Positions 31,877 to 42,007 of a DNA stretch of 64,000 bases are shown one piece after another. Position 1 is the stretch's first letter, and each line of letters begins with the position of its first letter. Below the pieces are notes generated by a model that was not told the origin of the DNA, did not search any database, and saw only the letters and a program-made list of their open reading frames with translations. The DNA comes from Sphingomonas sp. Its GTDB lineage: Bacteria > Pseudomonadota > Alphaproteobacteria > Sphingomonadales > Sphingomonadaceae. The position numbers and the translations under genes are program-made. The stretch is taken from contig JAIELC010000027.1 of the NCBI GenBank assembly GCA_019753375.1, positions 24,724-88,723 on the forward strand, read 5' to 3'.

Positions 31877-32083
31877 CTACTTCTTGCGGGACGAATTGAC
31901 GTACAGCATTGCTGCGGCCAGTGCCGCCGACCCAACGCCGATACCGATACCGATCGACAGCAATGGCCAGCTGCCCTTTTTCTCTTCGGCAGCTTTCGCC
32001 TGGGTTTCTGCGGCCGCTTCGCGCACCCGTTTTGCTTCATGCGCCGCCGCTTCGATTTCGTTCATTTCGGGCTCGTCGGACAC
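31877..32083 (-). CDS. small membrane-anchored hypothetical protein
   Basis: GTG start with AAGGAG RBS; helical region then 'SWPLLSIGIGIGVGSAALAAAMLYV' TM. Confidence 0.65.
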   Translation of the reverse strand: MSDEPEMNEIEAAAHEAKRVREAAAETQAKAAEEKKGSWPLLSIGIGIGVGSAALAAAMLYVNSSRKK

Positions 32084-32084
32084 G

Positions 32085-33239
32085 CTACCTACTCCTTGGT
32101 TCTCTGTTTTCGCTACCATAGGCCGCTCGAAAGTCTTTGGCGAATGCTGACAGCGTCTGCGCGGCAATCGCGGTGCGCAGATCGGCCATTAACGTCTGGT
32201 AGAACCACAGATTATGTTCGGTCATCAACATTGCACCCAATATTTCACCGGCGCGGACCAGATGGTGCAGATAGGCGCGGCTAAAGCTTGTACAGGCAGG
32301 ACAGGCGCAGCCGGGATCGAGCGGTCCGCGATCCTCGGCAAATTTCGCGTTACGGATATTGATGGGCCCCGTGCGGGTAAACGCTTGCCCCGTACGGCCG
32401 GACCGGGTTGGTAACACGCAGTCAAACATGTCGATGCCGCGTTCGACGGCACCAACAATGTCATCCGGCTTGCCAACGCCCATCAGATAGCGTGGACGAT
32501 CGACGGGTAGCTGATCAGGCGCATAGTCAAGGCAGCCAAACATGGCGTCCTGCCCCTCGCCAACGGCCAGGCCCCCTACGGCATAACCATCAAAGCCGAT
32601 ATCGATCAGGGCATCGGCGCTTGCCTTGCGCAACCCCTGGTCAAGCGCGCCTTGCTGAATGCCGAAAATCGCATTGGAGGCGGCATGGTCACTGCCGGCA
32701 TCAAATGCGTCGCGGCTCCGTTTCGCCCAGCGCATCGATCGTTCCATTGCCGCCGCCTGCACCTCTCGGGTCGATGTGGTTGGCACCAGCTCGTCAAAGG
32801 CCATGACGATGTTCGATCCCAGCAAGCGCTGAATTTCAATCGATCGTTCAGGGCTCAGCGTGTGGCGGGACCCGTCGAGGTGGCTTTTGAACGTTACCCC
32901 ATCCTCGCTGCGCGTCGTCAGGTCAGACAGGCTCATCACCTGATACCCGCCGCTGTCGGTCAGGATTGGACGCGGCCATTGCATAAAGTCGTGCAGGCCC
33001 CCCAGCCGGGCGATCCTTTCCGCGCCGGGTCGCAGCATCAGATGATAGGTGTTGCCCAGAATAATATCCGCCCCGGCGGCGCGCACATCGGCGGGCTTGA
33101 CGGCTTTGACCGTTGCCGCCGTGCCGACGGGCATGAAGGCCGGTGTCCGGATAACGCCGCGCTGCATCACGATGTCGCCGGTGCGCGCTTTGCCATCTGT
33201 GGCATGGATAGAGAATTGAAAGCGGGGATTCGTCATCAC
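32085..33239 (-). CDS. tgt: tRNA guanosine(34) transglycosylase
   Basis: '[12 protein letters not shown]', '[12 protein letters not shown]', '[13 protein letters not shown]', zinc ligands CACPAC. Confidence 0.97.
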   Translation of the reverse strand: MMTNPRFQFSIHATDGKARTGDIVMQRGVIRTPAFMPVGTAATVKAVKPADVRAAGADIILGNTYHLMLRPGAERIARLGGLHDFMQWPRPILTDSGGYQVMSLSDLTTRSEDGVTFKSHLDGSRHTLSPERSIEIQRLLGSNIVMAFDELVPTTSTREVQAAAMERSMRWAKRSRDAFDAGSDHAASNAIFGIQQGALDQGLRKASADALIDIGFDGYAVGGLAVGEGQDAMFGCLDYAPDQLPVDRPRYLMGVGKPDDIVGAVERGIDMFDCVLPTRSGRTGQAFTRTGPINIRNAKFAEDRGPLDPGCACPACTSFSRAYLHHLVRAGEILGAMLMTEHNLWFYQTLMADLRTAIAAQTLSAFAKDFRAAYGSENREPRSR

Positions 33240-33958
33240 GCGGTTACGCGGACCTCATCCAGAATATGCGCCAGCACTTCTGCAGGGTCGGTAAAGAAAT
33301 AATGCGGATTGCAGGCGGACAGCGCGTCCTTGTTGGCATATCCCCACAGCACCGCGCCCGCCGTTACGCCGACCTTGGCGGCGGCCGCCATATCACGCGT
33401 CTCGTCACCGATGCAGATCGCCTGATCGATGGGAATTTTGCTGCGCTTCAATACCCGGCGGAACAGTCGTGCTTTTCCAAACAGCGATGCGCCGCATTCG
33501 AAATGGCTGATCCGCGCGGCGATCTCCGGTCCCAGAATCTTGCGTGCGTTGGTTTCGGAATTCGACGTGACCAGCGCCAGCCTGATGCCCGCTGCATATA
33601 AAGTGTCGATCATCGCCGGAACGCCGTCGAACAGCGCGATCATATGCGCCTGCTTGCCAAGCTGGGCGTGCAAATATTTGGCTATTGCCGGCAGTTTCCA
33701 GCGCGGAATGCCCAGCGACTTGATCACGGCCCGACTCGTTTGGCCGCGCAGCGTTTCGATTTCATCGGGATTGATTTTTCGGAACTTGAACCGTTCGGCA
33801 AGCTCATCGGCCTTGCTCAGAAACCAGTCACCACTATCGGCCAACGTCCCGTCAAAATCGAACAGGACCAGCTGATATCGATGCCCGCCGCCCTGTGCGG
33901 CCGGGTAAGCAATCGCGTCGCGATCGCCTGATACAGGGTGACTGCCGGCTCGGCTCAT
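33236..33958 (-). CDS. HAD hydrolase-like protein (phosphoglycolate phosphatase type)
   Basis: '[18 protein letters not shown]', 'LALVTSNSE', '[12 protein letters not shown]'. Confidence 0.9.
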   Translation of the reverse strand: MSRAGSHPVSGDRDAIAYPAAQGGGHRYQLVLFDFDGTLADSGDWFLSKADELAERFKFRKINPDEIETLRGQTSRAVIKSLGIPRWKLPAIAKYLHAQLGKQAHMIALFDGVPAMIDTLYAAGIRLALVTSNSETNARKILGPEIAARISHFECGASLFGKARLFRRVLKRSKIPIDQAICIGDETRDMAAAAKVGVTAGAVLWGYANKDALSACNPHYFFTDPAEVLAHILDEVRVTA

Positions 33959-34464
33959 TGGGGCAATGGTCCGCCGCGTCGCTTTCTGCTGCGTTCTTCG
34001 ATGCCCGATCCGCCAAAACGGCGTGCGCCGTCCAGCGTCAGCAACTCGCTACGCACCAAAACGCCATCTTTATTGCGATCGAGCCGGTCAAAAATCGTCA
34101 TGATCTTTGCCTGCAATTCGCTCAGGGTAATGCGGTTATCATTGTCCGTATCGGTCTCGAACGGGCTGGGCAGCGCGTTGCGATCCCCCAGCCAGCGTTC
34201 GGCCCAGTCAGAAAAGTCGATATAGCCCAGCGAGCCCTTGCCGCTGGTATCGATGCTGCGAAAGGACCGTTCAATCCCGGCGATGCATTCCGCGCGGGTG
34301 GCACGTCCATCCCCATCGCTATCGAAACCGGCCAGCATCACGGCGACGGGTTCGGCCATGATCGTCGACGATGGCGGCTGCCCCAGCGGCGGCAGCGTGC
34401 CCCGGTCCTGCGCGGCAACGGGCGCGGCAATGATCAGCAGCAGGGCGGTGGTGAGGATACGCAT
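33955..34464 (-). CDS. secreted EF-hand domain protein
   Basis: Signal peptide; EF-hand loops 'DSDGDGRATRAE', 'DTDNDNRITLSE', 'DRNKDGVLVRSE'. Confidence 0.9.
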   Translation of the reverse strand: MRILTTALLLIIAAPVAAQDRGTLPPLGQPPSSTIMAEPVAVMLAGFDSDGDGRATRAECIAGIERSFRSIDTSGKGSLGYIDFSDWAERWLGDRNALPSPFETDTDNDNRITLSELQAKIMTIFDRLDRNKDGVLVRSELLTLDGARRFGGSGIEERSRKRRGGPLPQ

Positions 34465-34491
34465 TGGGACATCCCTTTCGGGGATTAACGG

Positions 34492-35517
34492 TCAGGGCAC
34501 AAGCAAACAGGCATCGCCGTAGCTGTAAAATCGATAGTCTGCGTCGATGGCGTGGCGGTAGGCCGCTTGCATGCGGTCGGTTCCCATCAATGACGACACC
34601 AACATGAACAGCGTTGATCTGGGCAAGTGGAAATTCGTCAGCAAGCCGTCGATCCCCTTGAATCGATAGCCCGGCGTAATGAAGATATCGGTGTCCCCCT
34701 CAAACGGCCGGATTACGCCGTCTTCACCCGTCGCGCTTTCGAGGAGCCGCAGCGAGGTCGTGCCGACGGCGATAACGCGACCGCCCCGCGCCCGCGCCGC
34801 GTTTAGCGTGTTCGCCGTGACCGGATCGATTCGGCCCCATTCCGCGTGCATCCGGTGATCATTGGTATCGTCTGCCTTGACCGGCAGAAAGGTCCCGGCG
34901 CCAACATGCAGCGTCAGCGTCGCATGCGAGACGCCGGCGTTGGCAAGCGCGGCCAATAGGTCGGGCGTGAAGTGAAGCGCGGCGGTCGGCGCGGCCACTG
35001 CCCCGGCTTCGCGCGCGAACATCGTCTGGTAATCGGTCGCGTCGCGCGCATCGGTTGGGCGCTTCGACGCGATGTACGGCGGCAACGGCATGCGCCCGGC
35101 GCGCTCGAGCAAAAGCTCAACCGGATCGGATCCGGCAAAGGTCAGGGCGAGGCTGCCATCAGAGTCCCGTTCGCTGACGGTTGCGAGAACGTCGTGCCCA
35201 AAGTCGACGACATCGCCGTCGCGCAGGCGACGTGCGTTGCGGATAAAGGCGCGCCAGCGCCGCGGGCCTTCGCGCTTGTGCAGCGTGGCACCGATTCGCG
35301 CATCGCCGCGACGGCCTTCCAGCTGGGCCGGGATAACACGGGTATCGTTGAAGACCAGGATGTCCCCCGCGCTGAGCAAACCCGGCAGATCGCGCACGAT
35401 CGAATCGACGTGGCTATTTTGGGTGACCACCAGCAATCGCGCCGCATCGCGCGGCGACACGGGTCGCAACGCTATCCGCTCCGGCGGTAGATCAAAGTCG
35501 AACAGATCGACCTTCAT
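34492..35517 (-). CDS. queA: tRNA preQ1(34) S-adenosylmethionine ribosyltransferase-isomerase
   Basis: '[12 protein letters not shown]', '[20 protein letters not shown]', '[13 protein letters not shown]', '[18 protein letters not shown]'. Confidence 0.97.
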   Translation of the reverse strand: MKVDLFDFDLPPERIALRPVSPRDAARLLVVTQNSHVDSIVRDLPGLLSAGDILVFNDTRVIPAQLEGRRGDARIGATLHKREGPRRWRAFIRNARRLRDGDVVDFGHDVLATVSERDSDGSLALTFAGSDPVELLLERAGRMPLPPYIASKRPTDARDATDYQTMFAREAGAVAAPTAALHFTPDLLAALANAGVSHATLTLHVGAGTFLPVKADDTNDHRMHAEWGRIDPVTANTLNAARARGGRVIAVGTTSLRLLESATGEDGVIRPFEGDTDIFITPGYRFKGIDGLLTNFHLPRSTLFMLVSSLMGTDRMQAAYRHAIDADYRFYSYGDACLLVP

Positions 35518-35564
35518 GCGCTATCCATTGATCGTCAGTCGTCACACCCGGCGGGAAAGATGGC

Positions 35565-36287
35565 TCAGCGACGCCGCTTTCCGACGGTCGCGGGCTTTGC
35601 AGGCGCAGGTTTAGGCGCAGGCGCTGCCTTGGGCGCAGCCGCCGCGTCGGTCAGCGACACCGGCGGACCCAGCGCGGCCGGGGCCTCGGGCGCCGGGGGG
35701 ACATAGGCAGGGGGGCTGTCGGCCGCGATATAGGCATGCAAAATGCGCGATGGATTGGCGGGCGGCTCACCCCGTTCGACCTCGTCGACATAGGCCATGC
35801 CGTCGATCACCCGGCCGAATACGGTATATTTCTTGTCCAGCTTCAACGTCGGCTGAAAAACGATGAAAAACTGGCTGTTGGCGCTGTCATCGCTTTCGGC
35901 GCGGGCGGCGGACACCGCACCACGGACGTGCGGCAGGTAATTAAACTCTGCCTTCAGGTCGGGCATCGGCGATCCGCCCGTGCCATCACCCTTCGGGTCG
36001 CCGGTCTGGGCCATGAAACCTTCGATGACGCGGTGGAATTTCAACCCGTCATAGAAATGCTGCCGCGTCAGCGTCTTGATCCGCTCGACCGTTTTGGGCG
36101 CGACATCGGGGCGCAACAAAATCGTCACCCTGCCGCCTGTCGACAGATCGAGCAGCAGGATATTTTCCAGATCGGTCACCGCCGGCGCCGGCGTGCGCCC
36201 TGGCACCGGAACAATCTCTGTCTGCGCGAGCGCGGGAAGGGAAAACAGGCAGGCCAAGGCCGCGCCAACACCAATAAGAAAACGCAT
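35565..36287 (-). CDS. peptidylprolyl isomerase (cyclophilin type)
   Basis: 'FYDGLKFHRVIEGFMAQTGDPKGDGTGG', 'ANSQFFIVF'. Confidence 0.95.
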   Translation of the reverse strand: MRFLIGVGAALACLFSLPALAQTEIVPVPGRTPAPAVTDLENILLLDLSTGGRVTILLRPDVAPKTVERIKTLTRQHFYDGLKFHRVIEGFMAQTGDPKGDGTGGSPMPDLKAEFNYLPHVRGAVSAARAESDDSANSQFFIVFQPTLKLDKKYTVFGRVIDGMAYVDEVERGEPPANPSRILHAYIAADSPPAYVPPAPEAPAALGPPVSLTDAAAAPKAAPAPKPAPAKPATVGKRRR

Positions 36288-36377
36288 CACGTCCCCGTCG
36301 AGAGTCTGTTGATGTCCGCGCTTAGAGCATAACCCGCATTGCGCCAAACTGAACCTGCGCCCGCTGCCGGTCGTGCC

Positions 36378-36884
36378 TTAACTGCCCTTGCGACCGATTT
36401 CCGTCACGCGGGCCCGGACGTCCGCATCAACCGCCGGCGGCACAAATTTACGGATATCGCCGCCGTACATGGCGATCTCCTTGACCCAGCGGCTGGCAAT
36501 TGGCTGCAGGGCGACGTCGGCCATCAGGAAAACCGTCTCGATCCGGCTGTTGAGCTGCTGGTTCATGCCCGTCATCTGATATTCATATTCGAAATCGGTC
36601 ACCGCGCGCAGCCCGCGAACGATAACGCCGGCGCCTTCGCGTTCGGCAAAGTCCATCAGCAGCGAATCAAACGCCACCACATGAATTTCACCGCCGATAT
36701 GGGCGACTTCCCGCTGCACCATTTCCATTCGTTCAGCGAGCGTGAACATCGGTGATTTGCTGGGATTGGTGGTCACGCCGATAACCAGACGATCAACCAG
36801 CTTTGCCCCGCGACGAATGATATCAAGATGACCCAGCGTCACCGGATCAAAGGTGCCGGGGTAAACACCGGTGCGCGGCGTCAC
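36378..36884 (-). CDS. coaD: pantetheine-phosphate adenylyltransferase
   Basis: 'GVYPGTFDPVTLGHLDIIRRGAKLVDRLVIGV', 'VIVRGLRAVTDFEYEYQM'. Confidence 0.97.
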   Translation of the reverse strand: MTPRTGVYPGTFDPVTLGHLDIIRRGAKLVDRLVIGVTTNPSKSPMFTLAERMEMVQREVAHIGGEIHVVAFDSLLMDFAEREGAGVIVRGLRAVTDFEYEYQMTGMNQQLNSRIETVFLMADVALQPIASRWVKEIAMYGGDIRKFVPPAVDADVRARVTEIGRKGS

Positions 36885-37780
36885 CGGTCACGTTCCAGCG
36901 TGTAGCGTGCAATGTCGCGCAACAAATCTGCTTCATGGCCATAGCCATGCAAATGCTGGATCGCCTGATCGACCAGCATTTTGGCTTGCTCGCGCGCGCG
37001 ATCGACACCCAGCAGGCTCAGGAATGTCTCCTTGCCAGCGTTCTGGTCCTTGCCCACGCGCTTGCCCATTTTCTCTTCCTCGCCCTCATAATCGAGCAAG
37101 TCGTCGGCAATCTGGAACGCCAGGCCAACATCGCGGGCATAGCCGCGCAGGCCGGTCCGGCCTTCCGGTGGGACCTTGCCCAGAATCGCGCCGGCCTCAA
37201 CCGAACTGGCGATCAGCGCGCCCGTTTTCATCGCCTGCAGCCGGGTAATCGTTGGCAGGTCAAAGCTGGCCTTTTCGGCTTCGATATCCATCATCTGGCC
37301 GCCCGCCATGCCGGTTGGTCCGGCCGCGAGCGCAAGGTCAAGCACCAGTTCGGCCCGGACGAACGGATCGGGGTGCGTTTCGGCTTCCGCCAGCACTTCA
37401 AAGGCCAGGGCATGCAGACAGTCGCCCGCCAGGATTGCGGTCGCTTCGCCGAACACCTTGTGGACCGTTGGCTTGCCGCGGCGCAGATCATCATCATCCA
37501 TCGCCGGCAGATCGTCATGGATCAACGAATAAACATGGATGCACTCGATCGCGATTGCCGCGCGCGCCGCCGCTTCGCGCGCGACGCCAAACAGGCGGGC
37601 GGTTGCAAACACCAGCAACGGCCGCAGCCGCTTGCCGCCACCGATCGCCGCATGGCGCATGGCGCGATACAGGTCGGCGCGCGGATCGTCCGGCACCGTC
37701 AACAGCAGGTCAAAGCGGCGATCAATCTCCACCGAAACATCGGCCAGCGCGTCACGGAGCGAAGAGGACGTCTCGATCAT
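36881..37780 (-). CDS. ispA: polyprenyl synthetase (farnesyl diphosphate synthase)
   Basis: 'GGKRLRPLLV', 'YSLIHDDLPAMDDDDLRRGKPTVHK', 'LAFQIADDLLD'. Confidence 0.95.
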   Translation of the reverse strand: MIETSSSLRDALADVSVEIDRRFDLLLTVPDDPRADLYRAMRHAAIGGGKRLRPLLVFATARLFGVAREAAARAAIAIECIHVYSLIHDDLPAMDDDDLRRGKPTVHKVFGEATAILAGDCLHALAFEVLAEAETHPDPFVRAELVLDLALAAGPTGMAGGQMMDIEAEKASFDLPTITRLQAMKTGALIASSVEAGAILGKVPPEGRTGLRGYARDVGLAFQIADDLLDYEGEEEKMGKRVGKDQNAGKETFLSLLGVDRAREQAKMLVDQAIQHLHGYGHEADLLRDIARYTLERDR

Positions 37781-37788
37781 TCAGTTGG

Positions 37789-38034
37789 TCAGCCTGCAGC
37801 AAAAGGGGTGGTGCCGACGGCGCGGCCATCATTATCCAGTTTAATCGCTTCTATCCGCGCTTGTGCTGCGTCCAGTCGATCGGCGCAACGTTGTCTGAGA
37901 ATACTGCCTCGCTCGTACAGACGGATCGAATCGTCAAGGGGCGCGTCGCCGCGCTCGAGCAGACCGACAATCTGCTCCAGTTCCTTCAACGCTTCTTCAA
38001 ACGTCAGTTCTTCGACGGGACGCCCGGGTTCCAT
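37789..38034 (-). CDS. xseB: exodeoxyribonuclease VII small subunit
   Basis: 'LTFEEALKELEQIVGLLERGDAPLDDSIRLYERGSILRQRCADRL'. Confidence 0.95.
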   Translation of the reverse strand: MEPGRPVEELTFEEALKELEQIVGLLERGDAPLDDSIRLYERGSILRQRCADRLDAAQARIEAIKLDNDGRAVGTTPFAAG

Positions 38035-38139
38035 GCCGCCGCTATGGGCCACGCGGGCAATGGGGGTCAAGCGGGCGCTTGATCCCAATGTGACGCTAAT
38101 GCCCGCCGGGTTTGCGCGCGTCGGCGGCCCCACGGGTGT

Positions 38140-39828
38140 TTATGGGGTGCTCAGAACCTCGGCGACCAGGTCCTTGCGGCTAAGTTTGCCGATCATCGTC
38201 TTGGGCATGGTTTCGCGTACAACGACAGCATCGACCTGTTCGTGCTTGCCAAGCTGTGGGTTGACCCAGGACTTCAGCGCCTCCCCATCCACATCGGCGC
38301 CTTCGTTCAACGTCACATAGGCGCGCGGATGTTCGCCGCGATACCTATCGGGAATGCCGATGACCAGCGTCTCTTTAACAGCCGGATGCCGGTATAAAAT
38401 CGCTTCGATCTGGCTTGGAAAGACCTTGAACCCGCCGACCGCGATCATGTCCTTCAACCGGTCAACGATCCGGATAAATCCGTCATCGTCGATCTGCCCG
38501 ACATCGCCGGTGCGAAGCCATTTTGTGCCTGCCGCATCGGTGATGAACACGTCGGCATCCGCGTCCGGCCGGTTCCAATAGCCCTTCATGACCTGCGGGC
38601 CAGCGATCACGATTTCGCCGGGTTCGCCGTCCGGGGCAGGGCGCGAGGGATTTTCTTTGTCGACCAGATGGACGCGCGTGGCAGGAATTGGCTGGCCAAT
38701 CGTGCCGGGCTTTCCCTCTGCCTCATAAGGATTGGCGGCGACCACCCCGGAACTTTCAGACAGGCCATATCCTTCGACCAGCTTGGCGCGCGTTATCGCT
38801 TCAAAGCGCACCTTCAATTCAGGCGGCAGCGGCGCGCCACCCGAAATACACACGCGAAGCCCGGAAAAATCGGTCTTGGTGATCGCCGGATTGTCCAGCA
38901 ATGCTTGGTACATTGTGGGCACGCCCGGGATCGATGTTGCCTTGGACCGCGTGATCGCGGCCAGCGCCTGCGCGGCATTGAAACGCGGCAGCATGATGAT
39001 GCAGCCGCCATTGGCAACCGTGCGATTGAGCACGCAGGTATTTGCGAAGACGTGGAAAAGCGGCAGCACTCCCAGAATGCGGTCGGCAAGGCCGGGGTTG
39101 GGATCAAGCGCCACAATCTGGCGTGCGTTTGCGGTCAGATTCTGGTGCGTCAACATCGCCCCCTTGGGCGTGCCGGTGGTCCCCCCGGTATACTGGATCA
39201 ACGCCACATCCTCTGCCGGATCGATGGCCGGCTCAGGAAATGTGCCATCATTGGCGATCAGCGCCGAAAATGCGGTGATCCGGGGATCGTTCGGCCGTTT
39301 GGCAACCTCGGCGCCACGGAACAACCGATAGAAGATCGATTTGGTCGGCGGCAGGGCGCCGGCGACCGACCCAACGACAAGCCGTTCGAGCGAACTTGCC
39401 TCGAGCACCTTGTACGCGGTGGGAAGCAGCGCGCTGGCGGACAGGGTGAATAACAGGCGTGCTCCGGAATCAGCGACCTGCAGCGCCAGTTCATCAACGG
39501 TGTACAGCGGCGAGAAATTGACCACCGTCGCGCCGAGTTTCAAAATACCATAATAAGCGGCCAGGTAGTGCGGCGTGTTCGGCAGAAACAGGCCGATGCG
39601 ATCCCCGCGCTGATACCCCAATCGGTGCAAGCCCGCTGCCACCCGGTTTGCCCCGTCGAGCGTCTCGGCATAGCTGTAGCGGCGGCCAAGAAAATCGATC
39701 AATGGTGCCTTTGGATGTCGCGCTGCGGACTCGTCGAACATCTGGGTGAGCGATAGTGGCGGGAGCGCCATGTCCCAGCCCTGTGGATGCCGATAATGGG
39801 TGCGCCAAATGGCTTCCGGATCAATCAT
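38140..39828 (-). CDS. fadD: long-chain fatty acid--CoA ligase
   Basis: AMP-binding 'YTGGTTGTPKGAMLTH', 'KDMIAVGGFKVFPSQIE'. Confidence 0.93.
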   Translation of the reverse strand: MIDPEAIWRTHYRHPQGWDMALPPLSLTQMFDESAARHPKAPLIDFLGRRYSYAETLDGANRVAAGLHRLGYQRGDRIGLFLPNTPHYLAAYYGILKLGATVVNFSPLYTVDELALQVADSGARLLFTLSASALLPTAYKVLEASSLERLVVGSVAGALPPTKSIFYRLFRGAEVAKRPNDPRITAFSALIANDGTFPEPAIDPAEDVALIQYTGGTTGTPKGAMLTHQNLTANARQIVALDPNPGLADRILGVLPLFHVFANTCVLNRTVANGGCIIMLPRFNAAQALAAITRSKATSIPGVPTMYQALLDNPAITKTDFSGLRVCISGGAPLPPELKVRFEAITRAKLVEGYGLSESSGVVAANPYEAEGKPGTIGQPIPATRVHLVDKENPSRPAPDGEPGEIVIAGPQVMKGYWNRPDADADVFITDAAGTKWLRTGDVGQIDDDGFIRIVDRLKDMIAVGGFKVFPSQIEAILYRHPAVKETLVIGIPDRYRGEHPRAYVTLNEGADVDGEALKSWVNPQLGKHEQVDAVVVRETMPKTMIGKLSRKDLVAEVLSTP

Positions 39829-39886
39829 TCATCCACGATAGCAGTCAGCCATCGACACGCAATGGCGCGCGATCAACCCAATGGTC

Positions 39887-40093
39887 TTAGCGTCCAGATG
39901 TGAGGCGCTTACCCGTCCAGTCGACGATCACCGAGACCGCAAAGACCCCGACATCGAGGGCAGCCTCAACGCGCTGCACTGCCGGATCGGCGACGGTGTG
40001 GGTCGTAATCTGGATGTTCGCCGTCGGATGTCGGGTTGCCGCGACAACAAGGGCAAGCACGATAATGGCAAGGGCGATACGACGGTTGCGCAT
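39887..40093 (-). CDS. small hypothetical exported/membrane protein
   Basis: MRNRRIALAIIVLALVVAATRHPTANIQITTHTV..., complete ORF. Confidence 0.5.
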   Translation of the reverse strand: MRNRRIALAIIVLALVVAATRHPTANIQITTHTVADPAVQRVEAALDVGVFAVSVIVDWTGKRLTSGR

Positions 40094-40157
40094 GGCGACT
40101 ATTCTCCCGGACCGCTTTTTATATCGCGCGGCGCCGTTTTCGACAAGCAGATCACGG

Positions 40158-41855
40158 TCAGGCCGAAACCGGCACCACGACGCCCCTGCGCGCCCGATCG
40201 CGCCCTTCGCTTTTGGCATCATACAGCGCGCGATCCGCGCGGTGATACAGATGCTTCCAGTCGTTCTCAGTCAGCAGCGGACCCGAACAGCTGCCGATGC
40301 TGGCAGTGACGACCAGGTCGAAAGGCATGCGTTCGGTGCGCAGCCGGGCGAGGACGCTTTCGGCGTCAACATTCCGGCCAGCGTGCGCGACAATGGCGAA
40401 TTCCTCGCCGCCGATCCGCGCGAGCAGCGCATCGTCGGGAATCGATGCCCGCAGCGCCCGGGCCACCAACCGCAATACTTCATCGCCGCCGTCATGGCCG
40501 ATCGTCTCGTTGACCACCTTGAAATGGTCAATGTCGGCGACCAGCAGAATCTGTTCGCCTTCGCGTCCGATCGCCTGACGCAGAAAGGCGCGGCGATTGA
40601 GAAGACCCGTCAATGGATCGATATCGGCCAGCGCCCGGGCGGCCAGTTCCTTGACGCGGGCATCGTCGCGCTCTGCGCTCAGCAATCGTAACCGATAGAC
40701 AATGGCCATCGATGACAGCAGCGCCTCTGACATCATTGCCAGGATGGTCGAGTTGTCGACCCAGAAGCTCCAGCGGAAATAGTTCAGATTGTTGGCGACC
40801 CGGATTCCGGCGAACACCACCGGCATTGCCCAGGCAAGGCAGAATACCCAAAGATAGTTGCTGCGTTCAATCAACGCGCGACCCAGGATGAACGGCACCA
40901 GCGCCAGCATCGCGATAAAGGAAAATGAAAACAGGTAATTCAACAGATCAACGCGCCAGGGCGCCAGCGCGGCAAAGGTACAGGCCCCCAGCAACAGCAG
41001 GCCGCAGACCAGCTTGACCGCGGGGTTCAGCCATCCGCGGAACACCCGTTCTTCAAAGAATGTCCGGGCGAAGATGACAGCACTGGCAGCCGACAGACCA
41101 AGCGCAAAATAGTTGACCCGCAGCCGGGTCGCGCCGGACAGATCGGGCCATGCCCATAATATCGCCCCGGATGACGAAAAGGCGTAGACCAGCAGCGTCA
41201 GGACCATGGCGCAGTACAGCAATTGAAAGTGATGCCGCAGCGCCACCCACATCGCGAAATTGTAGATCAGCAGCGCCACGCACATGCCGGCAAACCCGCC
41301 ATACATGGCCGCCATCAACATGTTGGCGCGCAGGCTTTCTTTCGGGGTTGCAACCCGCGCACCCATCAGGATGCCGCGCAAATTGGCGGAACCGTCGATC
41401 CGCCACAGCAGCGATGTCAGAATAGCATCACGGCCAGGCATGCGGTGCTCGATGATACCGCCCAACTGGATATGGTTGGCCAGCGTCGCATCGGGCGCGC
41501 TGTCCCGGACGATCTTGCCGTCCTTGTATAGTCCATAGGCGGTTACACTATTCTGCCACAGAATCCCGCTGCGCAGGGCAACGGCCTCGCCTTGTCGAAC
41601 ACTGTTGGGCAAGCGTGGCGACCAGGCCCAAAAGTCCCCCGATCCGAGCTTTGTCTGGCGGGTCTTGCAATCGAAACGGGCGGGGCTGACCAGCATCTTC
41701 GCGGGGGTGTCGCCGGCCTGCACCCGCGCAAAACAGAGCGCTACCGGCTGGCCGGCCAGTCCGGCCTGCGCGGCCGCCGGTGCCGTGGCCGACATCATCG
41801 CCATTGTTGCCACGGCGAGCACCAGCAATGTTCTGAATAGTCGGCTAATCCCCAT
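40158..41855 (-). CDS. diguanylate cyclase with 7TMR-DISM-like sensor region
   Basis: Signal peptide, extracellular domain, 7 TM, GGDEF domain with 'RIGGEEFAIV'. Confidence 0.92.
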   Translation of the reverse strand: MGISRLFRTLLVLAVATMAMMSATAPAAAQAGLAGQPVALCFARVQAGDTPAKMLVSPARFDCKTRQTKLGSGDFWAWSPRLPNSVRQGEAVALRSGILWQNSVTAYGLYKDGKIVRDSAPDATLANHIQLGGIIEHRMPGRDAILTSLLWRIDGSANLRGILMGARVATPKESLRANMLMAAMYGGFAGMCVALLIYNFAMWVALRHHFQLLYCAMVLTLLVYAFSSSGAILWAWPDLSGATRLRVNYFALGLSAASAVIFARTFFEERVFRGWLNPAVKLVCGLLLLGACTFAALAPWRVDLLNYLFSFSFIAMLALVPFILGRALIERSNYLWVFCLAWAMPVVFAGIRVANNLNYFRWSFWVDNSTILAMMSEALLSSMAIVYRLRLLSAERDDARVKELAARALADIDPLTGLLNRRAFLRQAIGREGEQILLVADIDHFKVVNETIGHDGGDEVLRLVARALRASIPDDALLARIGGEEFAIVAHAGRNVDAESVLARLRTERMPFDLVVTASIGSCSGPLLTENDWKHLYHRADRALYDAKSEGRDRARRGVVVPVSA

Positions 41856-42007
41856 GCGACGGGACTAGCCCAACCAAGGCAAAGATTACGTAAACGATGT
41901 TTGGAATCGCGGGATGCCAAACATCGCCCGACTGTCGAGATCCAAAACGCCTCGGCGGCACCCTGATCCATCAGAGTTCCGCCGGGTTTCAGAGCAATAA
42001 CCTTGTC

